The notes beneath the pieces were generated by a model, which had not been told where the DNA came from, made no database searches, and saw only the letters and a program-made list of their open reading frames with translations. A program made the translations under genes and the position numbers. This document shows positions 54,720 to 64,000 of a stretch of DNA of 64,000 bases, in pieces (the first letter of the stretch is position 1; each line of letters starts with the position of its first letter). The DNA is from Macrothele yani (taxonomy: Eukaryota; Arthropoda; Arachnida; Araneae; Macrothelidae), in assembly GCA_039090855.1 (NCBI GenBank), contig CM076995.1, forward strand, positions 119,920,270 to 119,984,269, given 5' to 3'.

Positions 54720-56250
54720 CAATTTGATAGTTTATAAATTGATTCTACAACATCCTTCACCTCATCTGAATACGCAAATAAATCTAAGAAAAATACATAC
54801 AGGGAAGAAATTTTGTGCTTCTCTTTCAGTTTTACATCTGCAATTGATGCATGTTCATATAGCTTGTCTTGCAGTGGACATTTTTTCAAAATATATGTAC
54901 ATCTTTTATGGAAATATTTCCATACACAGCTATAGAATTTTTCTTTTACAGAATTTTAAATATTAGGACTATTCAAAAATTGATGGGTTTTAGCTCCTAT
55001 TACCAGTTCATCATCTGACTTTTGATTCTTTTTGTCACCAAAATCTATATTTTGCACAGAGTCTGCTGCTGCAAATACTGCTGGCTTAATGTATCTAGCT
55101 AATAATTCAGTTAAAAGTGATATAATTTTTCGATGATACACATGTCATGGGTGCATCACTCTGCATCAATAAATTGGCTTTACTAAATATGGGGATAGTT
55201 ACTTGAAACAATAAATACAGCTTTGTTGCAGGAGTTTCAAAACGTTTTTTCACTTTAAAGAATGTGGAAGATTTCCCTTTTTCTTCTTCAGAAAAAAATC
55301 TGTGGAGAGCATCCCACTGTTCTAAAAATCTATCAATGACACATCCCAATGAAAGCCACCTAGTAGAGCCATATTTTAGAATTTTGTGCTGTTCTAGTCC
55401 ACAAACACTCTGACAAAACTGCAGAAGTTGAAGGCATTTACAACTTTTTTTGAGATAATAATAAATGTCTACTAAAAACTCTTCAATATTATAGTAATCC
55501 AATTCTTTGGCTGCATGCTGTGCTGCCAAATGAATTAAGTGGCAGGCACAGCCATGAATAATTACATTTGGGCTAGGCTTTATATATGAGCTAACCCCTT
55601 TGAACTGCCCCCCATCATCACATATGCATTATCTGCACAAAAGGAGACGCAGTTACACCATGGTATCATTTTCTTTTCCAATTCACCATTCAACAGATTA
55701 AAAATATTTTCCCCAGTGGAATCGCTTACTAAACGAGGCAATGATAATAATGATGTCACTATTTTTCCAATATCATTACCACAGACGTGATAATAATTGG
55801 AAATAACTTGTGTGCGGCAGAGTTGCTCCCATCAGTTGCCAAACTGATTTTTTTTTCTTTTAGTTTTCCAATTAAACTATCTTGTGTCACAGCAGAGAAA
55901 CTTTTTACAATTGGTATTGTTTTCATGCGTGCACAGGCACCTTCCTTTGCGAGTTTTGAATCCGGAATTTTTTTTTTTTTTTAATAGAGGTCCGGCATGG
56001 TCTGATATTGCTAAAGGGCTGTTATGTTCTATTAAGAACTTGGTGAAAAAAGCTTCAGCTCTTAACACATTGAAGCTTGATTCTGGCATCGGTATCATAG
56101 AAATCAGAGTCTGATTAGCATGCTTCCTTTTAGCATTAGTAACATGCTTTTGATTCTCCACGTGGCACCGGCAATCCGCTTTTCCACCATGTGCAATTGA
56201 AAAATCCAAGCAACATGCAGCGCAAACCGCTTTAATACCGGCCATGTTGT
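54720..56250 (-). pseudogene. hAT-E transposase, BED-finger type, broken
   Basis: On the minus strand from 56245: VCAACCLDFSIAHGGKADCR (BED finger, same SIAHGG signature as hAT-D), FFTKFLIEHNSPLAISDHAG, then core pieces AAQHAAKELDYYNIEEFLVD and STRWLSLGCVIDRFLEQWDA (55529-55107), and a decayed C-terminal piece (PLQDKLYEHASIADV at about 54840-54880). Many frameshifts. Confidence 0.8.
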
Positions 56251-56534
56251 TTCATAATCATTTCTGAAACACTGGGAATGTTTGTTTTTTCCCAGCAGAC
56301 ATTTCTCCCTATTTAAATTTAGGAAACAAATAATGAACTTGAAATAAATGGCAACAAATGCTAGCACCATACAAAACCTTCCAAGTTACTTCTTAAATAG
56401 GGGGAAACCGGTTTTCGTCCCGTTCCCTTTCCCACGCAAAATGCGCATGCGTCAAAAGAGGAGGAAATTTCACCTGGCTGGAACTTATCATTGGGTAATC
56501 GTAACGCTGCCGATTGGAGAACCTTACGGAGTTA

Positions 56535-57373
56535 CCGTATTTACCGGCGTATAAGTCAAGGTCATAAAACAGGAAAAGTATTTTTAAAAAAAACGTGGTT
56601 GACTTGTACGGCGAGGATAAAATACCACCTGAAAAATTTTTATACACCGATTTCCATATTATTAACACTCATTTTCATATAATATTAATAGTGTTCTCCC
56701 CAGAATTTTTTGGCAGTGGGCAGCTAGAAATTTTAGCTGGGTAATGCCCCCCCCCCCCAAAAAAACGAATGCTAAGTAAGCTTGAAGTGATGAACACAAT
56801 TGCACATTAAAAGTGCCAATCGCTTGTTAAATCCAGCATACGGCGCATTTCTTTGAAGCTGAATTAATTTTAACATTGCATTAAGTTCAGTAATCACATT
56901 GCAGTAAACATCATACATACAGATATGACCCCCTCCCCTTCCTTTTAATTTCACCAGCGTGCAGCACTTGAGTTTGCAGTGCAGGAGTTGTTTGACATTC
57001 ATCCGTCACCCGGCACCCCGTCCCTGCATAAGACATTCTATCCATTGTTCACACCCAATACCACCCTCCCCTTTTCTGCCATCCATCTCTCCCAGTTCAC
57101 TAAAACACTTGACCCCCCCCCATCATGTCGAACTCCTAGCAGTTAACAGAACTAAGTCATCATGGATCCTCAGTACGGAGACCGAGCGGGAGATGTAAGA
57201 TGAAACGTCTGATTTTTATCCACATAAAAAAAAGGGCGGTGCGCATGTGATTTTAATGAAGGGATATGTTTGACGAAATGGGGAAGGGGGGGTCGACTTA
57301 TACTATGAATATAGTTGAAATCCAACATTTTTGCTCTAAAAGTCCACATCGACTTATACGCTAGTAAATACGG
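56535..57373. mobile_element. pogo-type non-autonomous element (839 bp)
   Basis: TIRs CCGTATTTACCGGCGTATAAG (56535) and, reverse strand, CCGTATTTACTAGCGTATAAG (from 57373), TA on both sides (56533-56534, 57374-57375). Closely related to the TIR of the 22822-34048 pogo element, which could have supplied transposase. The interior is noncoding and includes TGTTCTCCCCAGAATTTTTTGG at about 56693, itself like the end of another transposon. Confidence 0.85.
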
Positions 57374-57559
57374 TAATAAAATGGGAAAAATCTCAGATTT
57401 TTTTTTTTTTTGGCTTAATGCTCAATTAAGAGGATTTTACATATTTTATGGATTATGACTTGATTTCCGGAGCAAAAGAACAACTTAGCGGAGCTGCTGA
57501 GTTTTAGTGTTTTTCTGGAGAAACTGCAAAATTCGGAGCAGTTGGCAAACCTGTGTATG

Positions 57560-58071
57560 GCACACTCACTAGGCATGTTTTATATTTAAGGTATATCCAT
57601 CACAAAGAAAATTAATTTGCTTTACAAAGCAAACTACAGGTTTGCTGACAGAGACACATAATCTCAACCACTTTTAGACCCTTAGAAAAGGGACAGCTTT
57701 TGGTACCAAGCAAGGAACTGTTGAATGGAAACAAATCTAAGTAAAGTCATGAAGTCGACGCCTCAGACAAAGTGCAGATTGGATACCATCTTGTCTCTTA
57801 CTGAACTTGCTTAAAACACCGCCCTGACACATCTGTACCGTGTGAAAATGGACCACTGACTATGTGTAAACCACAATCACCAGTACTTATTAAATTGCAA
57901 TCATGATAATTATTTAACAGTGTATTAACAAAGACGTGAAATTTCCAATTTACAGTGAGCCCATGCATGTAAACCAGAAGTTTACAGGAATAAGCCCAGT
58001 GTCCATATCTGAATCAATTTGTTAAATGCCAGTCTATTATCACACATGAAATTAAACATACATACATATTA
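57560..58071. other. No gene recognised
   Basis: AT-rich spacer between hAT-E and LINE-B4 with no supported feature. Confidence 0.4.
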
Positions 58072-58606
58072 CTAAGCTGTTCTCTGATATTCAGGAGTTA
58101 GCTCCTCACAGAAAGAACTCACTGTTGCTGTATCAGGAGTCTCCATTTACAGCAATCTTGGCACACAGCTCAAGCTTCATTAACATTCATCACATGCCAC
58201 ACACAAGACCTTTTGCACTTCATTCTCATGATCTTTTTCTCATTCAGACATTCCTGAATCTGGTCCTCCCATGATTTCCTTGGACTTCCTCTACCTTTCT
58301 TTCCTGCCACTTGGGCTGAATAAATTCTCTTAGTAAGTATCTCATCACTCATTCTTTCAACATGGCCAAACCACCTAAGAACATTTTGCTTCACATTACA
58401 CATCTTTAACACATCTTCATTCCTCACATGATCAGAGTGTGTCTCCCCACCCCCGTAAGTAAGGCATCTCCCCAGCACACAAACGACTCCTATGTCGTTT
58501 CTGCAGAACCCAGGTTTCACTGCCATACATCAGAGTAGGAACAATTACACTTTCATATTCAAATACAGCCATTCGAGACTTTCTTGCGAACCCATCATTC
58601 TTGTGA
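58072..58606 (-). mobile_element. LINE family B, copy B4, 3' fragment
   Basis: Reverse-oriented 5'-truncated copy: NVLRWFGHVERMSDEILTKR and KSWEDQIQECLNEKKIMRMK (58170-58526), ending at the family terminus GAGAACAGCTTAGTAATA and a (TATG)n tail at about 58050-58072. Confidence 0.9.
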
Positions 58607-58868
58607 TGGGTTTAATGAAATTAAAAGAAAAAGAAATTCAACTGTCAGCAGTAGCATGATAAAAAAAGTATAAATACATGCAATTTATCATTGGTGCACA
58701 GCTTGATTTTCATATCCATACATAGTAATTCACTTGTTTGTCATGTATAGTTTGTTGTTTAAACTTCCATCAAATAATAACACATAAACTATCTTAACTC
58801 TCTAGTAACTGAACTAAGTCTTAAAACATGGGCAAATACCAAAACAACACAAATATGCACACTTTCTC

Positions 58869-58994
58869 TCACCGCACATGAATCTTAGCCTCCTCACTGT
58901 CAGGAAACATGTTCTGTAAAAGCAAGGTCAAGTCCTTCACATGATTTATATGACATAGTAATAGCAAATCATGCCTTTTAGAGCCCAGAGAATT
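58869..58994 (-). other. Candidate short host coding exon
   Basis: Minus-strand open stretch of 41 codons ending DLTLLLQNMFPDSEEAKIHV-R-stop, with charged/hydrophobic patterning unlike the surrounding chance ORFs. TTGCTTTTACAG at 58925-58914 could be a splice acceptor and CGGTGAGAG at the end could instead be a splice donor. Family not recognised. Confidence 0.3.
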
Positions 58995-60013
58995 TCAGTA
59001 CTTCATTTTTGGGAGGTACATCTCAAATATGGTCTTATTTCATTTAATACTGAGGCACCAAATGCTTAATCAGCTACAAATGAATTTAAAACAAGGGAAC
59101 TAGTACCGTAGAAATGATTTTAAGATGGTATTAATACTCTCTCTATAGATGATGCAAATAAAAAATCCTTTGAAGTAACATTGGATAATGCTCTAGTGAA
59201 TGCTTAATGCGTTTCTCTTTTCATACGGGTGGAATTTCAACCTCAAGTAGACTGAAGATATCACATTATTTTTTACGTAATAAGCATCATTGCAGTTGCC
59301 TGTACCCTCAGGCAATCAGCAGCTGTATTTCAGTTTTTACCCACTGCAAACTGATGCATCACTTATCTGGCATGCCTGGCCAAGATGATTTTTGCCTTCC
59401 ATCTTCAATTGCATGTTAGAAGAATTACCAAGATGTGTCTGTCGCACATCAAGAGGATGATAGACGGCGCTGTGGCACTGGACAAAACTCTCTTACTCTC
59501 TCCTACAGGCAAAGTGAAGCTGCTGTTGTTCTTCTCTCTTATTGGCAATGAAAGGGTTAAAATGGCGGTATGTGTGCTTGCCTTATCGTAAAACAATATC
59601 AACTTATGTGGTGTGCGTTAAATCCAGCTGCAGTTATCAGTGATCGATTATGGTGTTATGAATCAACTTAATATGAATAAATTTGGATTACTTAATGAAT
59701 GGTGGTAAGTACTCTCTCTTTTCAGTCTTCTGTTTAGCGACTTGGAAAATTCTAGTCCTTTCGTTAGTCGTCATTTGAGATCAATGCGCAAAGTGTTATT
59801 GAGTGAACATTATAGAGTATTAAATCACAAAAATTGACTATGAGACTGAGGATCTCATATGTGCTGCTATTAATAGAGGAAAAGAACGGTTAATTTTCTG
59901 ATTATAATGAACGTACTACCATGTAAAGAAAAATAACAAGTACAAGCACACAGTTGGCAAACACAAAGTGACTAAATTGTTAAGCTACTGAAGGAAGAAA
60001 AGTAAACTGAGTA
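58995..60013. other. Spacer and possible copia leader, nothing firm
   Basis: Short ORFs only (59207-59602). The final ~300 bp before the gag ATG may be the untranslated leader of the copia element, but no LTR or primer-binding site was recognised. Confidence 0.35.
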
Positions 60014-60715
60014 ATGGCGTCTTTCATTGGCAATAACGTAAGCATTGCAAAACTGGATAATTACAATTATCAGGCATTGAAATTGAAAATGCAAATACTA
60101 CTTATCAAAGATAACCTGTGGCAGGTAGTTTCGGAACCGATGCCCACTGAAAAGAGAGGCGTGGATCAAACAAGATTCACAGGCACGAGCCACAATTCAC
60201 TCTGTATCAATGACGACCAAATTATCCATATGTTAGATAAACAAACAAGTAGCGGGACGTGGAACGCTTTAAAGGCAGTATATGAAAAAGGGAGTTTAAG
60301 TAATAAACTCCTCTTCCTTAGAAAACTGTATGGTTTGTGTTATCATGATGACGGCACTACAATGTAAGAGTATATAAACATAATGATGGAAATAGTTCAG
60401 AAATTGCGTGCACAAGGCGAGAAAATGCCAGACACCCACTTAAGTTCAATTTTACTTAATAGTCTGCCAAATTCTTATGAGAATTTAATTGTTGCACTTG
60501 AAGCTAGAGATCAAGACGATCTAAATTTTGAATTCATAAAATGTAAAGTACTTGGAGAGTACAATAGACGGAAAGAAAATTCACAAATAAAGGCAAATGA
60601 TTCAACTACAACAGTGTTAAAAACTAGTTTTGGAGGTAAGAATCACAACACAAAACAAAGTAAGTTTTGTACATACTGTAACAAAAGGAATCATACCAAA
60701 AATGAATGTTAGCAT
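60014..60715 (+). pseudogene. Ty1/copia-type gag fragment
   Basis: ATG 60014 begins MASFIGNNVSIAKLDNYNYQ. The UBN2/gag-polypeptide domain continues with GTWNALKAVYEKGSLSNKLL, an in-frame TAA at about 60365, then LSSILLNSLPNSYENLIVAL and a CCHC knuckle CTYCNKRNHTKNEC near the end. It forms the coat of copia-like retrotransposons. No protease, integrase or RT follows: the sequence gives way to a microsatellite and LINE-B1, so the element is truncated or interrupted. Confidence 0.85.
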
Positions 60716-60803
60716 TATAAAATAGATAAGAATAAGGGAAACACAGAGAAAAGGTTTCACAAAGTTCAATTCCCATCTACCCAGTCTCACAACTTAGTGA
60801 AGG

Positions 60804-60887
60804 CATACATACATACATACATACATACATACATACATACATACATACATACATACATACATACATACATACATACATACATACATA
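60804..60887. repeat. (CATA)21 microsatellite, LINE-B1 3' tail
   Basis: About 21 perfect CATA units directly abutting the LINE-B 3' terminus; on the element's strand it is (TATG)n, the same tail motif seen at copies B3 and B4. Confidence 0.95.
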
Positions 60888-60893
60888 AATATC

Positions 60894-63800
60894 ACTAAGC
60901 TGTTCTCTGAGATTCAGAGATTAGCTCCAAAAAGAAATACAAACTACCAGATATTTTTACGTATTGTTGTCGTATCAAACTTCTCCATTTACAGCGATCT
61001 TGATATACAACTTGGACTTCACTGATATCCATTACACGCCGTACACAAGATCTTTTATACTTCATTTTCATAATCTTTTTCTCATGCAGACACTCCTGAA
61101 TCTGAATCATCCATGTCTTCCTTGGCCTTCCTGCCACTTGGGCTAAAAAGATTTTCCAAGTAAGCATCTCATCACTCTTTCAACATGCCCAAACCACTAA
61201 AGCATATTGGTCTCCACCATGCTAACAACATTTTACTTCACATCACACAACTGCAACACATCTTCATTCCCCACACAATCAGAACGTGTCTTGCCACAAA
61301 CCCCCCCATAAGTAACGCATTTCTCCAGCAAACAAACTACTGCTATGTTTCTTCTGTAGTACCCAGGTTTCACTACCATACATCAGAGTAGGAACAATTA
61401 CAGTTTCATACACAGCCATGAGGGACTCTGTAGAGAATCCATCATTCCTGTGAAAACTTCCCAGAGCAGCTATGACTTTCAAAGAAGAATTCACTCGCCT
61501 ACTAATTTCACCATCCAATTTGTTCTCTCGGTCAAACATAATTCCTAAATACACAAACTAACTCACCTGGTCAATCACAGTGCCATTTACACTTACATTA
61601 CATTCAGTGCTACCCGTTCCTCTCTCAAACACCATAACTTTGGTTTTTCCCTTATTTATACTCAGTTTGAATTCCACGCAAACTTCGTACATCCGAGACA
61701 ACATACTCTGCAAATCACTTTTGCTCTCTGCCAACACGACGATGTAATCAGCATATATATCACCAAGACATAAACCACTATTATCTATTTTGGCATCACT
61801 CATGCACACGTCCACAAATATATTAAACAGCCACGGTGACATTACACAACCTTCTCTAACTCCTGCACCAATAGAAAACCATTTTGATAAAACCCTATTC
61901 ACTCGTACACAAGCTCTGCTACCAGCATACATGGCTTTTATACTATTAAGTAGATTCCCAGCAACACCATATTAATTCAATACCTTCCACAAAAGTGTCA
62001 TATTTACTTGGTCAAAAGCTTTCTCTAAATCTATGAAGGCAGCAAAAACTTTCTTACCAACAGCCAGATACTTTTCAATCATTATGCGTAATGCAAAAAT
62101 CTGGTTAGTGCAGCCTTTACCAGGCATAAAACCACTCTGAACATCCCACACTTTCTCTGATGTACGACCCCGTACTTTTTCAATAACAACCTTACCAAAC
62201 ACTTTCCCTGGCACACTTAGTAGGCTAATACCGCGATAGTTCTTGCATTCAGTCTATCACCTTTTCCCTTATACAAGGGAACAATAATAGCATCCTTCCA
62301 ATCCCGAGGGACCATTCCTAACTCCCAGCACAACTGGCAAATTTCAGTTAACCAGTCAATTACAGAGTCACCACCATATTTCAACATCTCGGCAGTTATG
62401 CCATCAACTCCCGGAGCCTTACCATTCTGAAGAGATTTTAGAGCTTCACACACTTTTCTTGAGATCCCTCCTGTGCTTCCATCCGTCACTGTGACATCAT
62501 CTGCATCTGTCACAGAATCATCTTTGCTTTCCTGATCTAATAACTCACAGAAGTATTCACCCCATCTTTCACTTAACTCATTGGGATCCCATATCATTTC
62601 CCTGATCTCATTCTTCACACAACTTACAACTTTGTTTCCCCTATTTTTCCTGAGTCTCATGTACTTCCAGAAAGACTTCCTATCTTTCCAAAAAGCCTGT
62701 TCATGCCTTCCCACCTCCTCCTTCCTATCTTTTGCCTTACTCTGGCGAACCGGCTTAGCAGCTTCACGCTTCTTACAGCGATATTCATCCACAGAAACTC
62801 TACCTTGCAACATCCCTAAATAGGCTTCTTTCTTTCTCTTCACTGCCTCTCCAATCTCACTATCCCACCAAGCATCCCCTCTATTGTTACCCACTATTGT
62901 GGTGCCACAGACCTCTTCAGCAGCAGTGACAAATTAGTTCTTAAAGCATTCCCACTTCTTTTCTACATCCATCTCACAAGACTTCAGCTCCTTCAGTTGT
63001 TCTCTGAGTACATCAGAATAACGCTGATGATCATCAGGGAGCCTATCAACCTTTATTCTTTCTATCCTGGGCCTCTTCCTATAGTTTTTCCTCCAACCAA
63101 CATTCAGTTCCACTCGTGACACTACCAAATAATGATCAGAATCAACATCCACACCTCTCATGACATGAGTATCAACAACTAAGTGTTTCAGATGCTGATG
63201 GTAGACAACAAAATCTATCATACTCTTTTGACCAAGAGTACGATTTTCCCAAGTATATGTGTGGATATACTTGTGGTTGAAAAATGTATTAGATACACAC
63301 AAACCATTCTCAATGCAGAGTTCAATTAATATTTCACCATTATCATTCACACAAGGATCATTAAACTTACCCAGAACATTGTCAGAAATCGCATTCTGCA
63401 CACCTACTTTAGCATTGAAATCCCCTGCTATTATGACTTTCTCTTTAGCACCAAATTGACTCAAAACAGCTTTTAGTTCATTCCAGAAATCTTCCTTCCT
63501 ATCAGAAGGTTCAGAGTTACAAGGAGCATACACTACAACAATTACTATTCTCTGAAGTTTCACTTTCAAATGAATCCAAAGAATTCTCTCACTTATGCAG
63601 CTAAAGTGAATACAGTTGTTCTTCATCTTTTCACTTAAAATCACAGCTACACCAGCCTATCCTCGCACATTTTCCAATACTCCAGACACTTACCGTTCCA
63701 TTCACTTCCTCTATCCCAATTTCCTTCTTTTCGGTTTCACTTAAACACAGCACATCCAGTCTACACTTATTCATCTCTTCAATCACCTCGTTCATCTTGC

Positions 63801-64000
63801 CATTTATACCTCTAGTATTCCATACACCAATCTTACATTCACTCAGCCAAGATCTGTTTCTCATATGCTGTTTTGAAAGTCCAGGTCGATTCCGGGGTGG
63901 ACCATCCTTCTCAAGTGTGGTAGGTCCAGCATATCCCACACTTGAGTCATTTTTCATATTTCTTTTTGTCTTTTTAATTAGGTAAGTACATCAGTGTGGG
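60894..64000 (-). mobile_element. LINE family B, copy B1, nearly full length
   Basis: Reverse-oriented RTE-like LINE from the (TATG)n tail to the 5' region, which runs off the right window edge. Shares order and sequence with B2, B3 and B4. Single-ORF layout: endonuclease, linker, RT, C-terminal block. Confidence 0.9.
60895..63957 (-). pseudogene. LINE-B1 endonuclease-reverse transcriptase, broken
   Basis: Minus strand, from 63957: CKIGVWNTRGINGKMNEVIE, CLSETEKKE, VIIAGDFNAKVGVQ and VDSDHYLVVSRVE (endonuclease to 62934), then a basic linker, GKAPGVDGITAEMLK, WKDAIIVPLYKGKGDR (62894-62217), GFMPGKGCTNQIFALRIMIE, AAFIDLEKAFDQV (62214-61972), GVREGCVMSPWLF, IYADYIVVLAE (61932-61558), LMYGSETWVLQKK, and a C-terminal piece to 60895. 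The RT signature YADD reads YADY, losing the second catalytic Asp. Frame breaks occur near 63640, 62930, 62225, 61970, 61556 and 61280. Confidence 0.88.

Larger units (their letters stand above)
54282..57553 (-). mobile_element. hAT-E DNA transposon, reverse orientation
   Basis: Ends CAGGGTTGCCAACTTTTC (54282) and, reverse strand, CAGGTTTGCCAACTGCTC (from 57553). TGTATG directly flanks both ends (54276-54281, 57554-57559), a 6-bp match where hAT elements usually give 8. Encodes a BED-finger transposase related to but distinct from hAT-D; contains a Penelope fragment and a pogo-type element. Confidence 0.75.

Noticed and set aside
56690..57200. Separate transposon starting TGTTCTCCCCAGAATTTTTTGG
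   Set aside because: Only one end could be recognised; no matching inverted end or TSD was found inside the pogo-type element.
60804..60887. CRISPR-like regular repeat
   Set aside because: Simple CATA microsatellite at a LINE tail, without spacers.

Overview
This is a gene-poor, transposon-saturated stretch of an animal nuclear genome. Evidence for a eukaryote: exons bounded by AG splice sites, tRNA-derived SINEs with A-tails, non-LTR retrotransposons, Penelope-like elements, and hAT, Tc1/mariner and pogo DNA transposons. The element mix (RTE-like LINEs, a DUF4817-type transposase, copia gag) fits an invertebrate, perhaps an arthropod, but the species cannot be fixed from sequence alone.

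Host genes are sparse. A Lys/Ser/His-rich terminal exon lies at 3109-3979 (+). The last exon of replication factor C subunit 3 (RFC3), with a poly(A) signal, lies at 40334-40522 (-). A short unassigned coding-like segment sits at 58869-58994 (-). No complete host gene is contained.

Most of the rest resolves into nests of transposons whose boundaries can be read from terminal inverted repeats and target-site duplications (TSDs). Nest 1 (6983-20518) is a DUF4817/IS630-type transposon. It was split by a hAT element (7035-15977, TSD CTTATAGG), itself split by a second hAT-like element (7334-13984) holding LINE fragments. It was split again by a Penelope-like element (16856-19976, TSD GCATACCAC) that was hit by a Tc1 element and a SINE. 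Nest 2 (22822-34048) is a pogo transposon opened by a 372-bp structured insertion (TSD TTGAAGAT), a hAT (23946-32375, TSD GGCAGAAG) carrying an RNase H-bearing LINE, and a small mariner. Nest 3 (43011-47686) is a hAT containing a Tc1. Nest 4 (48395-54249) is a Tc1 split by about 4.6 kb that includes a 137-bp tandem repeat and a full-length RTE-like LINE. Nest 5 (54282-57553) is a hAT containing a pogo-type non-autonomous element.

Two RTE-like LINE families recur four times each; both end in microsatellites. Family A has one copy with an uninterrupted 986-codon ORF (50845-53805), the only apparently intact mobile-element gene here. One tRNA-derived SINE family has five copies, four with clear TSDs. 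Every other transposase or polymerase gene is broken by stops, frameshifts or later insertions.
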